Assembly (NCBI GenBank): GCA_015068615.1 | Contig: SVKE01000010.1 | Location: forward strand, 1 to 32,264 | Direction of reading: 5' to 3' | DNA from: Oscillospiraceae bacterium | GTDB taxonomy: Bacteria; Bacillota; Clostridia; UBA1381; UBA9506 | DNA: 32,264 nt | Part shown: piece by piece, positions 17,973-25,490 of the stretch | Position numbering within the stretch: position 1 is the first letter of the stretch | Layout: each line of letters begins with the position of its first letter | Notes under the pieces: model-generated | Told to the model about the DNA's origin: nothing | What the model saw: only the letters and a program-made list of their open reading frames with translations | Databases searched by the model: none | Made by a program: the position numbers and the translations under genes

Positions 17973-18281
17973 ATGATGACAATGAGAAAAAAAAGAAGAA
18001 TATCCTACGCAGAAAAGGCGAAAAAGCAACGCATGAGGCTGTATGGATTTTTAACTGTTATATGCTTGCTGTTTGCCTGTACACTGGCTCCCCTTGCCGA
18101 TAACGGCATTCATGAAGTTTGTGTAATTGCAGATGCGGGCGATACGCTTTGGTCCATATGCGAGGCATTTAAGCCGGAGGATATGGATTTACGCCTTTTT
18201 ATTGAAAAAGTTAAATATGAAAATAAGCTAACCTCCTCCGCCCTTAGCATTGGGCAGGAAATCGTAATTCCCCTTTCGTAA
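17973..18281 (+). CDS. Small LysM membrane protein, YneA-like SOS division inhibitor candidate
   Basis: A 102-residue protein with a basic cytoplasmic N-terminus (1-23), one membrane helix (about 24-44) and an extracellular LysM domain (about 51-101, DAGDTLWSICEAF to LSIGQEIVIPL) that should bind peptidoglycan. Size and layout match YneA of Bacillus, a short-lived LysM protein that delays division during the SOS response. LexA-like boxes in its promoter strengthen the case. Unlike Bacillus, lexA is not next door in this window. GGAAGGA stands 9 nt before the first ATG; two more in-frame ATGs follow at once. Direct sequence identity to YneA was not tested, so I leave the symbol empty. It could also be a general LysM anchor protein. 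Confidence 0.85.
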   Translation: MMTMRKKRRISYAEKAKKQRMRLYGFLTVICLLFACTLAPLADNGIHEVCVIADAGDTLWSICEAFKPEDMDLRLFIEKVKYENKLTSSALSIGQEIVIPLS

Positions 18282-18290
18282 AGCATATTA

Positions 18291-18428
18291 CGGCCTCCGT
18301 CTGCATATACTGATAATGCTATACGCACCTGAAAAAGGGGCCGCAAGTCCGGCACCATAGCCGGGCGAGCCTGACGGCATAATTATGCTACAAAATACGC
18401 CGCAAGTGTGCGTGCGGCGGGAACGGAG
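18291..18428 (+). ncRNA. Structured leader of tspO, riboswitch-like candidate
   Basis: The 146 bp between the LysM gene and tspO are GC-rich and highly paired. CTCCGT (18295-18300) is complementary to ACGGAG (18423-18428), which is the likely ribosome binding site of tspO. A 7-bp stem with one G-U (18347-18353 with 18360-18366) and the palindrome 18377-18388 form local hairpins, and CGCCGC/GCGGCG (18398-18403 with 18414-18419) forms another. Its loop can pair with ACGCAC (18323-18328), giving a possible pseudoknot. Alternative pairing CCGTC/GACGG (18297-18301 with 18373-18377) would free the ribosome binding site. The 9-mer GCCGCAAGT occurs twice (18340, 18399). I cannot match it to a known riboswitch class. 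Confidence 0.45.
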
Positions 18429-18436
18429 TGTCTTTT

Positions 18437-18934
18437 ATGAACAGTTCTTTTAAGGTGATTAATCTAAGGACCATTTTAAAAGTGATTGCTGCAATTTTTC
18501 TACCTCTTGCCATAGGCGGACTGGCTGCTTTTTTAACGCCAAACAGCAGTGAGTTCTATGCTGCTCTGCAAAAGCCACCCCTGGCACCGCCGGGAAGAGC
18601 CTTTCCTTTTATATGGACCGGTCTGTACATTTTAATCGGCATCGCCAGCTATCTGATTTACAAACGCGATTTTTCCAAGCCCTTTGTGCGCGACGCTCTG
18701 TACTTCTACGCCATTTCGCTTTTGCTGAATTTCCTTTGGCCCTTGGTTTTCTTCCGCTTTAAGCTACTTTTTGGCGCATTTTGGGTACTCCTTTTGCTGT
18801 GGCTTTTTACGGGGATTGCCACAGCAAAGTTTTATCGCATCTCTCATAAGGCCGGGCTTTTAATGCTACCCTATTGGCTTTGGATCACATTTGCAGGCTA
18901 TCTGAATCTTGCCGTTTGGCTTTTAAACCGTTAA
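18437..18934 (+). CDS. tspO: TspO/MBR family tryptophan-rich sensory protein
   Basis: A 165-residue membrane protein with five predicted helices. The family fits throughout: PPLAPPGRAFPFIWTGLYILIGIASYLIY, then LLLNFLWPLVFFRF, FTGIATAKFYRIS, and LPYWLWITFAGYLNLAVWLLN at the C-terminus. TspO proteins bind porphyrins and related ligands and are linked to tetrapyrrole or oxidative-stress responses; the role here is unknown. I chose the ATG at 18437, with CGGAG 8 nt upstream, over a GTG at 18428 that lies inside that ribosome binding site. The binding site falls within the folded leader, so translation may be regulated. A terminator follows at once, making tspO the last gene of this short unit. 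Confidence 0.93.
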   Translation: MNSSFKVINLRTILKVIAAIFLPLAIGGLAAFLTPNSSEFYAALQKPPLAPPGRAFPFIWTGLYILIGIASYLIYKRDFSKPFVRDALYFYAISLLLNFLWPLVFFRFKLLFGAFWVLLLLWLFTGIATAKFYRISHKAGLLMLPYWLWITFAGYLNLAVWLLNR

Positions 18935-18949
18935 GACAGCATATGACAT

Positions 18950-18984
18950 AAGAACAAATCCGATTTACGGTTTTGTTCTTTTTT
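18950..18984 (+). terminator. Rho-independent terminator after tspO
   Basis: A 9-bp stem, AAGAACAAA with TTTGTTCTT (18950-18958 and 18972-18980), has a 13-nt loop that can pair further inside, and is followed by TTTT. It separates tspO from the next promoter. Confidence 0.75.
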
Positions 18985-19039
18985 CATTCATGGAAAAGCG
19001 GATTTTTTTGAAAAAAACGGATTTTTACACGAAAAAATA

Positions 19040-19068
19040 TTTACAAAACTGCGTAAAACCTTTATAAT
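19040..19068 (+). promoter_or_regulatory. Sigma-A promoter ahead of the vanW-type gene
   Basis: TTTACA (19040-19045) and a perfect TATAAT (19063-19068) have a 17-bp spacer, 20 bp ahead of the start codon. A GGGGGAG ribosome binding site follows. It may also drive the genes downstream through galU, since no terminator was seen between them. Confidence 0.75.
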
Positions 19069-19088
19069 ATGTATGGGGGAGTGATTCC

Positions 19089-20807
19089 ATGTCATTTATA
19101 AAAAGATTATTTGAAAAAAAGAGATATATTGTCATCGCAGCAGCTGTTCTTACAATCCTTATGCTTTTACTGGCAATAGGCTTGGTTTCTACAGTTGCGC
19201 TTGCTAATACGCATTTTTATTCCGGTATACATATTGGTGATATTGATATCAGCGGTCTAACGAGAGCGGAGGCAGAAGAAGCTGTGTCTGCCCGTTATGG
19301 AAACGCCCTTTCAAACACTGTAACGCTTATGAGCGGAGATTTTTCTCGTGATGTTGCCCTTTCGGATTTAGGGGCGGAATTGGACCTTTCTCTCACGCTT
19401 GATACAGCATATGGTGTTGGCCGAACCGGCAACATCTTTAATCGCCTGCGTGAGATTTATATGGTCAAAAACGACGGCTTTATCACTCCGCCGATTCTGG
19501 CCTGCGACGAGGCCGCCTTGGGCAGCCTGATTGATGAGCTGGCCATGCAGGTAGATCTTCCCGAACAGGATATGCAGGTGGAGATCATTGAAAATGAAAT
19601 GGTAATTACACGGGGCAAGCCCGGTATACGCATCCTCCGCGAAAAGGCTATTGAGCGTTTTAAAAAGGAGGTCCTGCTTCTTTCAGACGGGATTTTACAC
19701 GTAGAGCCTGAAGAAATTATTCCGCCGGATCCCGACGCAGAAAATCTTTACACAGAGTTCTGCGGCGAGCCGGTCAATGCCGGTTATACCATTGAAAATC
19801 AGTCTCTGGTATACACAGAGGAAAAAAACGGCATTCTTTTTAATAAAGAGGATGCACAACGAATCATTGCAGAATCAACCGGAGATGTTATTAAAATCCC
19901 TGTCACTGTCACCCCGCCTGAGATTACACTGGAGCAGGTGAAGAGCGAGCTCTTCCCGGATCTTTTAGGCCGTTATACCACCAGCTTTAACGCAGGAGAT
20001 ACCTCTCGTTCCTATAACATCCGCCTTGCCTGTCAAAAGATTAACGAGGTTGTGCTGGGGCCGGGCGATGTGTTTTCTTATAACGACACCGTTGGCCCGC
20101 GGACAGTCGCAGCAGGCTTCCGAACTGCGAATGTGTATGTGGGAAACAAAGTAGAACCGGGCATTGGCGGCGGTATTTGTCAGGTTTCCTCAACCCTTTT
20201 TAACGCTGCTGTGCTAGCCGATTTAAACATTGTCTATCGCACCAATCACTCCCTGCCGGTTTCCTACGTGCCTCTGGGACGTGATGCCACAGTTTCTTAT
20301 GGCAGCATTGATTTTAAATTTTCAAACAGCACAAACGCCCCTGTTAAAATTGTTGCATCTGCCTCCGGCGGAAAGAATGTCATTGCGATTTACGGGGTGA
20401 AGGAAAATAAAAACCGTACCATTGATATTACCACGCAAAACACAGGCTACACCGCTGCAAAGCTGGTACAAAAGGAGAATCCCGATTTGCCGGAGGGTAC
20501 CGTGCAGGTCGAACAAGCCGGCTCTAACGGAAGCTCCTACAATACATACAAGGTCACCAAGGAAAACGGCAGCGTCGTTAAAACCGAGCTACTGACAAAA
20601 AGCACCTATGTGGCTGCTGACCGCATCGAAATCATCGGCACTGCACCGGTCACCTCAGAGGAAAATCCCGCAGACCCGGCCATGGCCTCCCCTGCCCCAA
20701 TTGAGGGTACCGAGCCAACGCCCGAGCCTTCGGCCAAGGCCTCTGCCACACCTTTTCCCTTGGTCGCACCGGCAGCAGGTACTCCCGAGCCCACGCCCGA
20801 ACCCTAA
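19089..20807 (+). CDS. VanW-domain cell-envelope protein with G5 domain
   Basis: A 572-residue protein anchored by one N-terminal membrane helix (about 13-37), with the rest outside the cell. After the helix come two copies of a putative peptidoglycan-binding module (first begins GIHIGDIDISGLTRAEAEEAV; second about 220-300). The VanW domain (about 305-430) includes LGPGDVFSYNDTVGPR and PGIGGGICQVSSTLFNAA, its hallmark, and TNHSLPVSYVPLGRDATVSYG. A G5 domain (about 435-515) and a Pro/Thr/Glu-rich tail with PTPEP repeats end the chain. Despite the name, VanW proteins are common in strains without vancomycin resistance, and no van genes are present. The function is probably in cell-wall structure. 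It has its own promoter and precedes radA. Confidence 0.92.
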   Translation: MSFIKRLFEKKRYIVIAAAVLTILMLLLAIGLVSTVALANTHFYSGIHIGDIDISGLTRAEAEEAVSARYGNALSNTVTLMSGDFSRDVALSDLGAELDLSLTLDTAYGVGRTGNIFNRLREIYMVKNDGFITPPILACDEAALGSLIDELAMQVDLPEQDMQVEIIENEMVITRGKPGIRILREKAIERFKKEVLLLSDGILHVEPEEIIPPDPDAENLYTEFCGEPVNAGYTIENQSLVYTEEKNGILFNKEDAQRIIAESTGDVIKIPVTVTPPEITLEQVKSELFPDLLGRYTTSFNAGDTSRSYNIRLACQKINEVVLGPGDVFSYNDTVGPRTVAAGFRTANVYVGNKVEPGIGGGICQVSSTLFNAAVLADLNIVYRTNHSLPVSYVPLGRDATVSYGSIDFKFSNSTNAPVKIVASASGGKNVIAIYGVKENKNRTIDITTQNTGYTAAKLVQKENPDLPEGTVQVEQAGSNGSSYNTYKVTKENGSVVKTELLTKSTYVAADRIEIIGTAPVTSEENPADPAMASPAPIEGTEPTPEPSAKASATPFPLVAPAAGTPEPTPEP

Positions 20808-20828
20808 TTTTCCAAGGGGAGATTACAT

Positions 20829-22178
20829 ATGAAGCAAAAGACAAAATATGTTTGCAACAGCTGTGGCTATGAAACCACAAAATGGTTGGGTAAATGCCCG
20901 GCCTGCGAGGGCTGGAACACCTTAGAGGAAGCCTTGATACGCACCGAAAAAAGCGTGCGTAGTATATCCTCCGGACATGCAAAGCCCCTTGCGCTAAACG
21001 AGGTGGATGTGACGGATTATCGACGCATCAGCTGCGACATCCGCGAGCTTGACAGAGTGTTGGGTGGTGGCGTTGTCCGCGGCTCTTTAGTGCTTGTTGG
21101 CGGCGATCCCGGCATCGGCAAGTCCACTCTTCTTTTGCAGCTGGCCGCTAACCTGGAAAAGACAGAAACGCTTTTATACGTATCCGGTGAAGAATCGGAA
21201 AAACAGCTCAAGATGCGGGCAGATAGGCTCAGCGAGGAGCCCCTTTCCTTTTTGGTGCTCTCGGAAACAGACATCACCACCATCAGCGCAGCACTCACAG
21301 AGGTCCACCCCGACATCTTGATTATCGACTCCATTCAAACCATGTATCATCCCGATATTACCTCGGCTCCCGGCAGCGTCAGCCAGGTGCGTGAGGCCAC
21401 CCTGACCTTTATGCACTACGCCAAGGAAAACGGCACAGCTGTTTTCATTGTCGGTCACGTCACAAAGGACGGTGCCATTGCCGGCCCCAAGGTGCTGGAG
21501 CACATGGTAGACTGCGTTCTCTACTTTGAGGGGGAGCGTAATCACAGTTATCGTGTGTTGCGCGCCGTGAAAAACCGCTTTGGCTCCACCAATGAAATCG
21601 GCGTGTTTGAAATGTCTGATAAAGGCCTCCTGGAGGTCGAAAACCCTTCATTAATGCTGCTGGAGGGTCGGCCTGAAGCAGCCGCCGGATCCGCTGTTGT
21701 CTGCACATTGGAGGGAACTCGTCCGGTTCTTGCTGAAATTCAGGCGCTTATTTCGCCCTCCGGCTTTGGAACACCCCGCAGAATGGCCACGGGCATCGAT
21801 TATAATCGCGTAAATCTGATGATTGCCGTTTTGGAAAAACGGGTGGGGCTTAACCTGCAAAATCAGGATGCCTACGTAAATATTGTTGGCGGTATTCGCC
21901 TGGACGAGCCTGCTGTGGATTTGGGGATGGCGCTTGCCATTGCCTCAGCCTTTAGAAACAGGCCGATTGATACCTCTCTTGCCGCCATCGGCGAGGTGGG
22001 ACTAACCGGCGAGCTGCGGGCTGTAAGCCAGATTGAACGACGACTTGCTGAAGTTGTAAAGCTGGGTTTTAAAGCCTGTCTGATTCCGGCCGCCAACACA
22101 AAAAAGCTTCGCGCTCCTGAGGGGCTGAAGCTTTTGCCGGCCAAAAATCTGACGGAGGCCTTGGGATATATTTTATAG
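20829..22178 (+). CDS. radA: DNA repair protein RadA (Sms)
   Basis: A 449-residue RecA-like ATPase that promotes branch migration in recombinational repair. Features in order: zinc finger CNSCGYETTKWLGKCPAC (about 10-27), Walker A GGDPGIGKSTL (about 90-100), Walker B LIIDSIQTM, the RadA-specific KNRFGSTNE motif (about 248), and a C-terminal Lon-protease-like domain (about 270-449) containing LDEPAVDLGMALAIASAF. GGGGAGA lies just before the ATG. It begins a tight run with nusB, xseA, ttcA-like and galU. Nothing unusual in sequence. Confidence 0.97.
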   Translation: MKQKTKYVCNSCGYETTKWLGKCPACEGWNTLEEALIRTEKSVRSISSGHAKPLALNEVDVTDYRRISCDIRELDRVLGGGVVRGSLVLVGGDPGIGKSTLLLQLAANLEKTETLLYVSGEESEKQLKMRADRLSEEPLSFLVLSETDITTISAALTEVHPDILIIDSIQTMYHPDITSAPGSVSQVREATLTFMHYAKENGTAVFIVGHVTKDGAIAGPKVLEHMVDCVLYFEGERNHSYRVLRAVKNRFGSTNEIGVFEMSDKGLLEVENPSLMLLEGRPEAAAGSAVVCTLEGTRPVLAEIQALISPSGFGTPRRMATGIDYNRVNLMIAVLEKRVGLNLQNQDAYVNIVGGIRLDEPAVDLGMALAIASAFRNRPIDTSLAAIGEVGLTGELRAVSQIERRLAEVVKLGFKACLIPAANTKKLRAPEGLKLLPAKNLTEALGYIL

Positions 22179-22209
22179 TCAAGCAATTTGAAATAACAGG
22201 AGCGTGTAC

Positions 22210-22611
22210 ATGACCAGAAAAGAGGCCCGCGAGGGTGGATTTATCATCATTTTTGAATACGAATTTCAAAAGCTTTCAGCCGAGTCGTTGCTGGAGCTGT
22301 ATTACGAATATCGTCCTGAGGTGGATGGCCAGAAGGAATATCTGGAAAATTTGGTGCACACCACGCTGAATCACCTCGCAAAAATTGACGCAGTCATCAC
22401 GGAAAACACCCGAGGCTGGGCACTCTCGCGGCTTTCTAGAGTCAGTCTTGCAGCACTCAGAATCGGTATTTGTGAGCTTTTGTATGACAAAAACCTGCCC
22501 GCAGGCATCGCCATTAACGAGGCAGTTCAGCTTGCTAAGGATTACGAGGGCGAAAAGGCCTCCGGCTTTGTGAACGGCATCCTTGCTTCTGTGGCAAAAT
22601 CCTTAGCATAA
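22210..22611 (+). CDS. nusB: Transcription antitermination factor NusB
   Basis: A 133-residue all-helical protein that pairs with NusE (S10) at boxA RNA to support rRNA antitermination. The sequence has the family's TRKEAREGGFIIIFEYEFQ start, LSRVSLAALRIGICELLYDKNLP with the LPAGIAINEAVQLAKDY region, and ASGFVNGILASVAKSL at the end. The ATG at 22210 is preferred over a GTG two codons upstream, since AGGAG stands 7 nt before it. It is followed after 10 bp by xseA, a widely conserved pairing. Confidence 0.94.
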   Translation: MTRKEAREGGFIIIFEYEFQKLSAESLLELYYEYRPEVDGQKEYLENLVHTTLNHLAKIDAVITENTRGWALSRLSRVSLAALRIGICELLYDKNLPAGIAINEAVQLAKDYEGEKASGFVNGILASVAKSLA

Positions 22612-22621
22612 AGGAGAGCAT

Positions 22622-23842
22622 ATGCAACAGGAAATTTTAACCGTCAGCGTATCTCAATTAAATCACTATATGAAACGTGTGATAGAACATAACGGATATT
22701 TAAAAAAGATTTGTATTCAGGGCGAAATTTCAAACTTCAAGCACCATCCCTCCGGGCATTTATACCTCACGCTCAAGGATGAAGCTTCTGTTTTGCGTGC
22801 GGTCATGTTTCGCGCCGAGGCGGCCGGCCTGCGGTTTGTACCGGAGGATGGCATGCGCGTTGCGGCAACAGGCCGTATTTCTGTTTATGAGCCGGGCGGC
22901 GTCTACCAGCTATATATCGACAAGCTTGAGCCGGATGGCGAGGGCGCTCTTTATCAGGCCTTTCTCCGTTTAAAGGAGAAGCTTGAAAAGGAGGGCCTGT
23001 TTGACCCGGAGTTTAAAAAACCTCTCCCGGCCTATCCCTCTGTCATCAGCATTGTCACCGCGGCCTCCGGCGCGGCTATCCGTGACATGATTCACGTGCT
23101 GGGGCGGCGCTATCCTTTGGCTGCGGTCAAGCTGTTCCCTGTTTCTGTACAGGGGGAAGGCGCCGCAGCAGAAATCGCCTCGGCTATTGATTTTTTAAAC
23201 AAAAAAGCCATCGGCGATGTGATGATTATCGGCCGCGGCGGTGGCTCCATTGAGGATCTCTGGGCATTTAACGAAGAAATTGTAGCGCGGGCTGTGTTCC
23301 GTTCGAAAATTCCCGTCATCTCTGCCGTAGGCCATGAGACCGATTTTACGATAGCAGACTTTGTGGCTGACCTGCGGGCACCGACCCCCTCTGCTGCGGC
23401 AGAGCTGGCCGTGCCGGACATTGCCGATATATACCAAAGGCTTGCGGGCCATAAAGCTGATGCCCTGCAGCACATAAGGCACAAGCTGCTCACTCTGCAA
23501 AAACAGCTTGACGCACTGGCACAGGCCCCCGGTTTTCACACTTTTCCGGGCACACTGTCAGAAAAACGCATCACTGTTGATTATCTGGAAAAGGCAGCTC
23601 ACAGGGCCTTGACCGTTTATCAGGAGAAAACGAAGCGCCGCTTCCAGCTTGCTGCCGGAAAGCTTGAGGCACTCAGCCCCCTTTCCAATTTGGCGCGGGG
23701 CTATGCCTACCCCTCTCTGCAGAATGGAACAATTCTGAAAAGCATACGTCAAATACAGGAGGGGGATGCCCTTTGCCTACGGATATCAGATGGTGAAATT
23801 AATTGCAGCGCCCGGGAAATACGCCCGCTGGCAAAACCGTAG
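22622..23842 (+). CDS. xseA: Exodeoxyribonuclease VII large subunit
   Basis: A 406-residue catalytic subunit of ExoVII, which digests single-stranded DNA from both ends into oligonucleotides. An N-terminal OB fold (about 5-100, LTVSVSQLNHYMKRVIE, GEISNFKHHPSGHLYLTLKD) precedes the nuclease core with VITAASGAAIRDM-like IVTAASGAAIRDMIHVL, IGRGGGSIEDLWAFNEE and GHETDFTIADFVADLRAPTPSAAAEL. A coiled-coil segment and C-terminal ARGYAY follow. AGGAGAG precedes the ATG. The small subunit gene xseB, which normally comes next and is required for activity in studied bacteria, is not present here; the next start codon lies 13 bp on. Confidence 0.96.
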   Translation: MQQEILTVSVSQLNHYMKRVIEHNGYLKKICIQGEISNFKHHPSGHLYLTLKDEASVLRAVMFRAEAAGLRFVPEDGMRVAATGRISVYEPGGVYQLYIDKLEPDGEGALYQAFLRLKEKLEKEGLFDPEFKKPLPAYPSVISIVTAASGAAIRDMIHVLGRRYPLAAVKLFPVSVQGEGAAAEIASAIDFLNKKAIGDVMIIGRGGGSIEDLWAFNEEIVARAVFRSKIPVISAVGHETDFTIADFVADLRAPTPSAAAELAVPDIADIYQRLAGHKADALQHIRHKLLTLQKQLDALAQAPGFHTFPGTLSEKRITVDYLEKAAHRALTVYQEKTKRRFQLAAGKLEALSPLSNLARGYAYPSLQNGTILKSIRQIQEGDALCLRISDGEINCSAREIRPLAKP

Positions 23843-23855
23843 GGGGGCTGATTAA

Positions 23856-24584
23856 ATGCAACATTTACTTAGTAAAATGCGTCGGGCTGTGGATGATTAC
23901 GGCATGATCAAGGAAGGAGACCGCATTGCTGTCGGCCTCTCCGGCGGCAAGGACTCGTTGACCGTGCTGGCTGCTGCAAAGGCTCTGCAGCGCTTCTATC
24001 CCAACCGCTTTCATCTGGAGGCTATCACATTGGATATGGGCATGGAGGGTATGGATTTTTCACCCCTAGCCACTTTTTGTGAAAGCCTTTCTGTCCCCTT
24101 TCATCTGGAAAGGACAGAAATAAAACAGATTGTCTTTGACTGGCGAAAGGAAAAGAATCCCTGCTCACTGTGCGCAAACCTGCGCCGTGGTGCACTGAAT
24201 TCTGCTGCAAAGGAGCGTGGCCTTTCAAAAATTATGCTGGGGCATCATCACGACGACGTGATTGAAACCTTTCTCCTGAGCCTGATTTTTGAAGGAAGAG
24301 CCTCCTGTTTTTCACCTGTGACCTATCTAAACCGCATGGATGTCACGCTGCTCCGGCCCTTTATTTATGTGCCGGAGGCTGATATTAAAAAATACACCGT
24401 TCAGGCCGGACTTCCGGTTGTAAAAAACCTGTGCCCGGCGGACGGCAACACAAAGCGTACTTATATAAAAGAACTTTTAAACCAGCTGGAACGGGAAAAT
24501 CACGGTGTCAAGCAGCGGCTTTTCACTGCTCTGCGCGGCGCACTTCCCGATTGGCAGCTGCAAAGTACACAACAGGAGGAATAA
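23856..24584 (+). CDS. TtcA-like PP-loop tRNA thiolation enzyme
   Basis: A 242-residue ATP pyrophosphatase of the TtcA/TilS superfamily. The PP-loop SGGKDS is at residues 29-34. A CxxC pair (PCSLC, C103 and C106), a lone cysteine (NLCPADGNT, C193) and GHHHDD (about 129-134) match TtcA, which uses a [4Fe-4S] cluster to make 2-thiocytidine in tRNA. It is shorter than Escherichia coli TtcA, as is usual for Firmicutes relatives, whose substrate is less certain, so the symbol is left empty. The stop codon lies inside the galU ribosome binding region, suggesting coupling. It occupies the place where xseB would be expected. Confidence 0.88.
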   Translation: MQHLLSKMRRAVDDYGMIKEGDRIAVGLSGGKDSLTVLAAAKALQRFYPNRFHLEAITLDMGMEGMDFSPLATFCESLSVPFHLERTEIKQIVFDWRKEKNPCSLCANLRRGALNSAAKERGLSKIMLGHHHDDVIETFLLSLIFEGRASCFSPVTYLNRMDVTLLRPFIYVPEADIKKYTVQAGLPVVKNLCPADGNTKRTYIKELLNQLERENHGVKQRLFTALRGALPDWQLQSTQQEE

Positions 24585-24586
24585 TT

Positions 24587-25462
24587 ATGAAAATTAGAAA
24601 AGCAGTCATCCCGGCCGCCGGTCTGGGAACCCGGTTTTTGCCTGCCACGAAGGCAATTCCCAAGGAAATGGTACCCCTCGTGGATAAACCCACCCTGCAG
24701 TATATCGTAGAAGAGGCCGCTGCCTCCGGCATTGAGGATATTTTAATTATCACCGGCCGGACGAAACGCTCTATTGAGGATCATTTTGATAAATCCTATG
24801 AGCTTGAAACAGAGCTTGAGAAAAGTGGCAAGCTGGATTATCTTGACACGCTGCAAAAAATCTCTAACCTGGCTAACATCCATTATGTACGCCAGAAGGA
24901 GGCCAAGGGTCTGGGGCACGCCATTTACTGCGCCAAATTCTTTGCAGAAAACGAGCCCTTTGCCGTGCTTTTGGGTGATGATGTTGTCGATTCTGAGACT
25001 CCCTGTCTGGCACAGATGATACAGCAATATGAATCCTGCGGAACGAGCATTCTGGGCGTGCAGACCGTGCCGGATTCCGAAACATCAAAATACGGCATCA
25101 TCTCCGGTGAACAAATTGCAGATAGACTCTACCGCGTGCACGACATGGTGGAAAAGCCAGCTCCCGGAACAGCGCCTTCTAATGTTGCCGTCCTGGGCCG
25201 CTACATCATCACACCGGACATCTTCCGTTGCTTAGAGAACACCACGCCCGGCGCCGGCGGTGAAATCCAGCTGACGGACGCCCTGAAAATGCTGGCAAAA
25301 AAAGAGGACATGTATGCCTATGACTTCATCGGCCAACGTTATGATGTGGGCTCTAAGCAGGGTTATTTAAAGGCCACTGTGGAATTTGCCTTAAAGCGCG
25401 ACGACTTAAAGGATGAATTTTGGGCCTATTTAAAGAATCTGATGCAGGCCAAAGCGGAATAA
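24587..25462 (+). CDS. galU: UTP-glucose-1-phosphate uridylyltransferase
   Basis: A 291-residue nucleotidyltransferase that makes UDP-glucose from UTP and glucose-1-phosphate for glycolipids, teichoic acids and exopolysaccharides. The N-terminal KAVIPAAGLGTRFLPATKAI and PKEMVPLVDKPTLQYIVEE are the nucleotide-binding signature. AVLLGDDVVDS is the metal-binding loop, and GAGGEIQLTDALK and YDVGSKQGYLKATVEFAL are near the end; all are standard. The ATG at 24587 follows AGGAGGA by 6 nt; a longer open frame reaching back to 24431 overlaps the previous gene and has no support. The next gene starts 28 bp on. Confidence 0.97.
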   Translation: MKIRKAVIPAAGLGTRFLPATKAIPKEMVPLVDKPTLQYIVEEAAASGIEDILIITGRTKRSIEDHFDKSYELETELEKSGKLDYLDTLQKISNLANIHYVRQKEAKGLGHAIYCAKFFAENEPFAVLLGDDVVDSETPCLAQMIQQYESCGTSILGVQTVPDSETSKYGIISGEQIADRLYRVHDMVEKPAPGTAPSNVAVLGRYIITPDIFRCLENTTPGAGGEIQLTDALKMLAKKEDMYAYDFIGQRYDVGSKQGYLKATVEFALKRDDLKDEFWAYLKNLMQAKAE

Positions 25463-25490
25463 AGCATCAGGCAGGTAAAAGGAGAAAACC

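Noticed and set aside
18291-18428. Known riboswitch class (c-di-GMP-I, cobalamin or fluoride) in the tspO leader
   Set aside because: Short pieces resemble parts of c-di-GMP-I (GAAA, CGCAA, AGCCGGGC) and cobalamin (CAAGTCCGG) consensus, but the order and full core motifs are missing. I kept it as an unassigned structured leader.
19089-20807. Vancomycin-resistance gene
   Set aside because: VanW domains occur widely in sensitive Firmicutes, and no vanH, vanA or vanX is in the window.
24431-24586. Extended N-terminus for galU
   Set aside because: The frame is open upstream, but it overlaps the previous gene. AGGAGGA is well placed for the ATG at 24587, where the family sequence begins.
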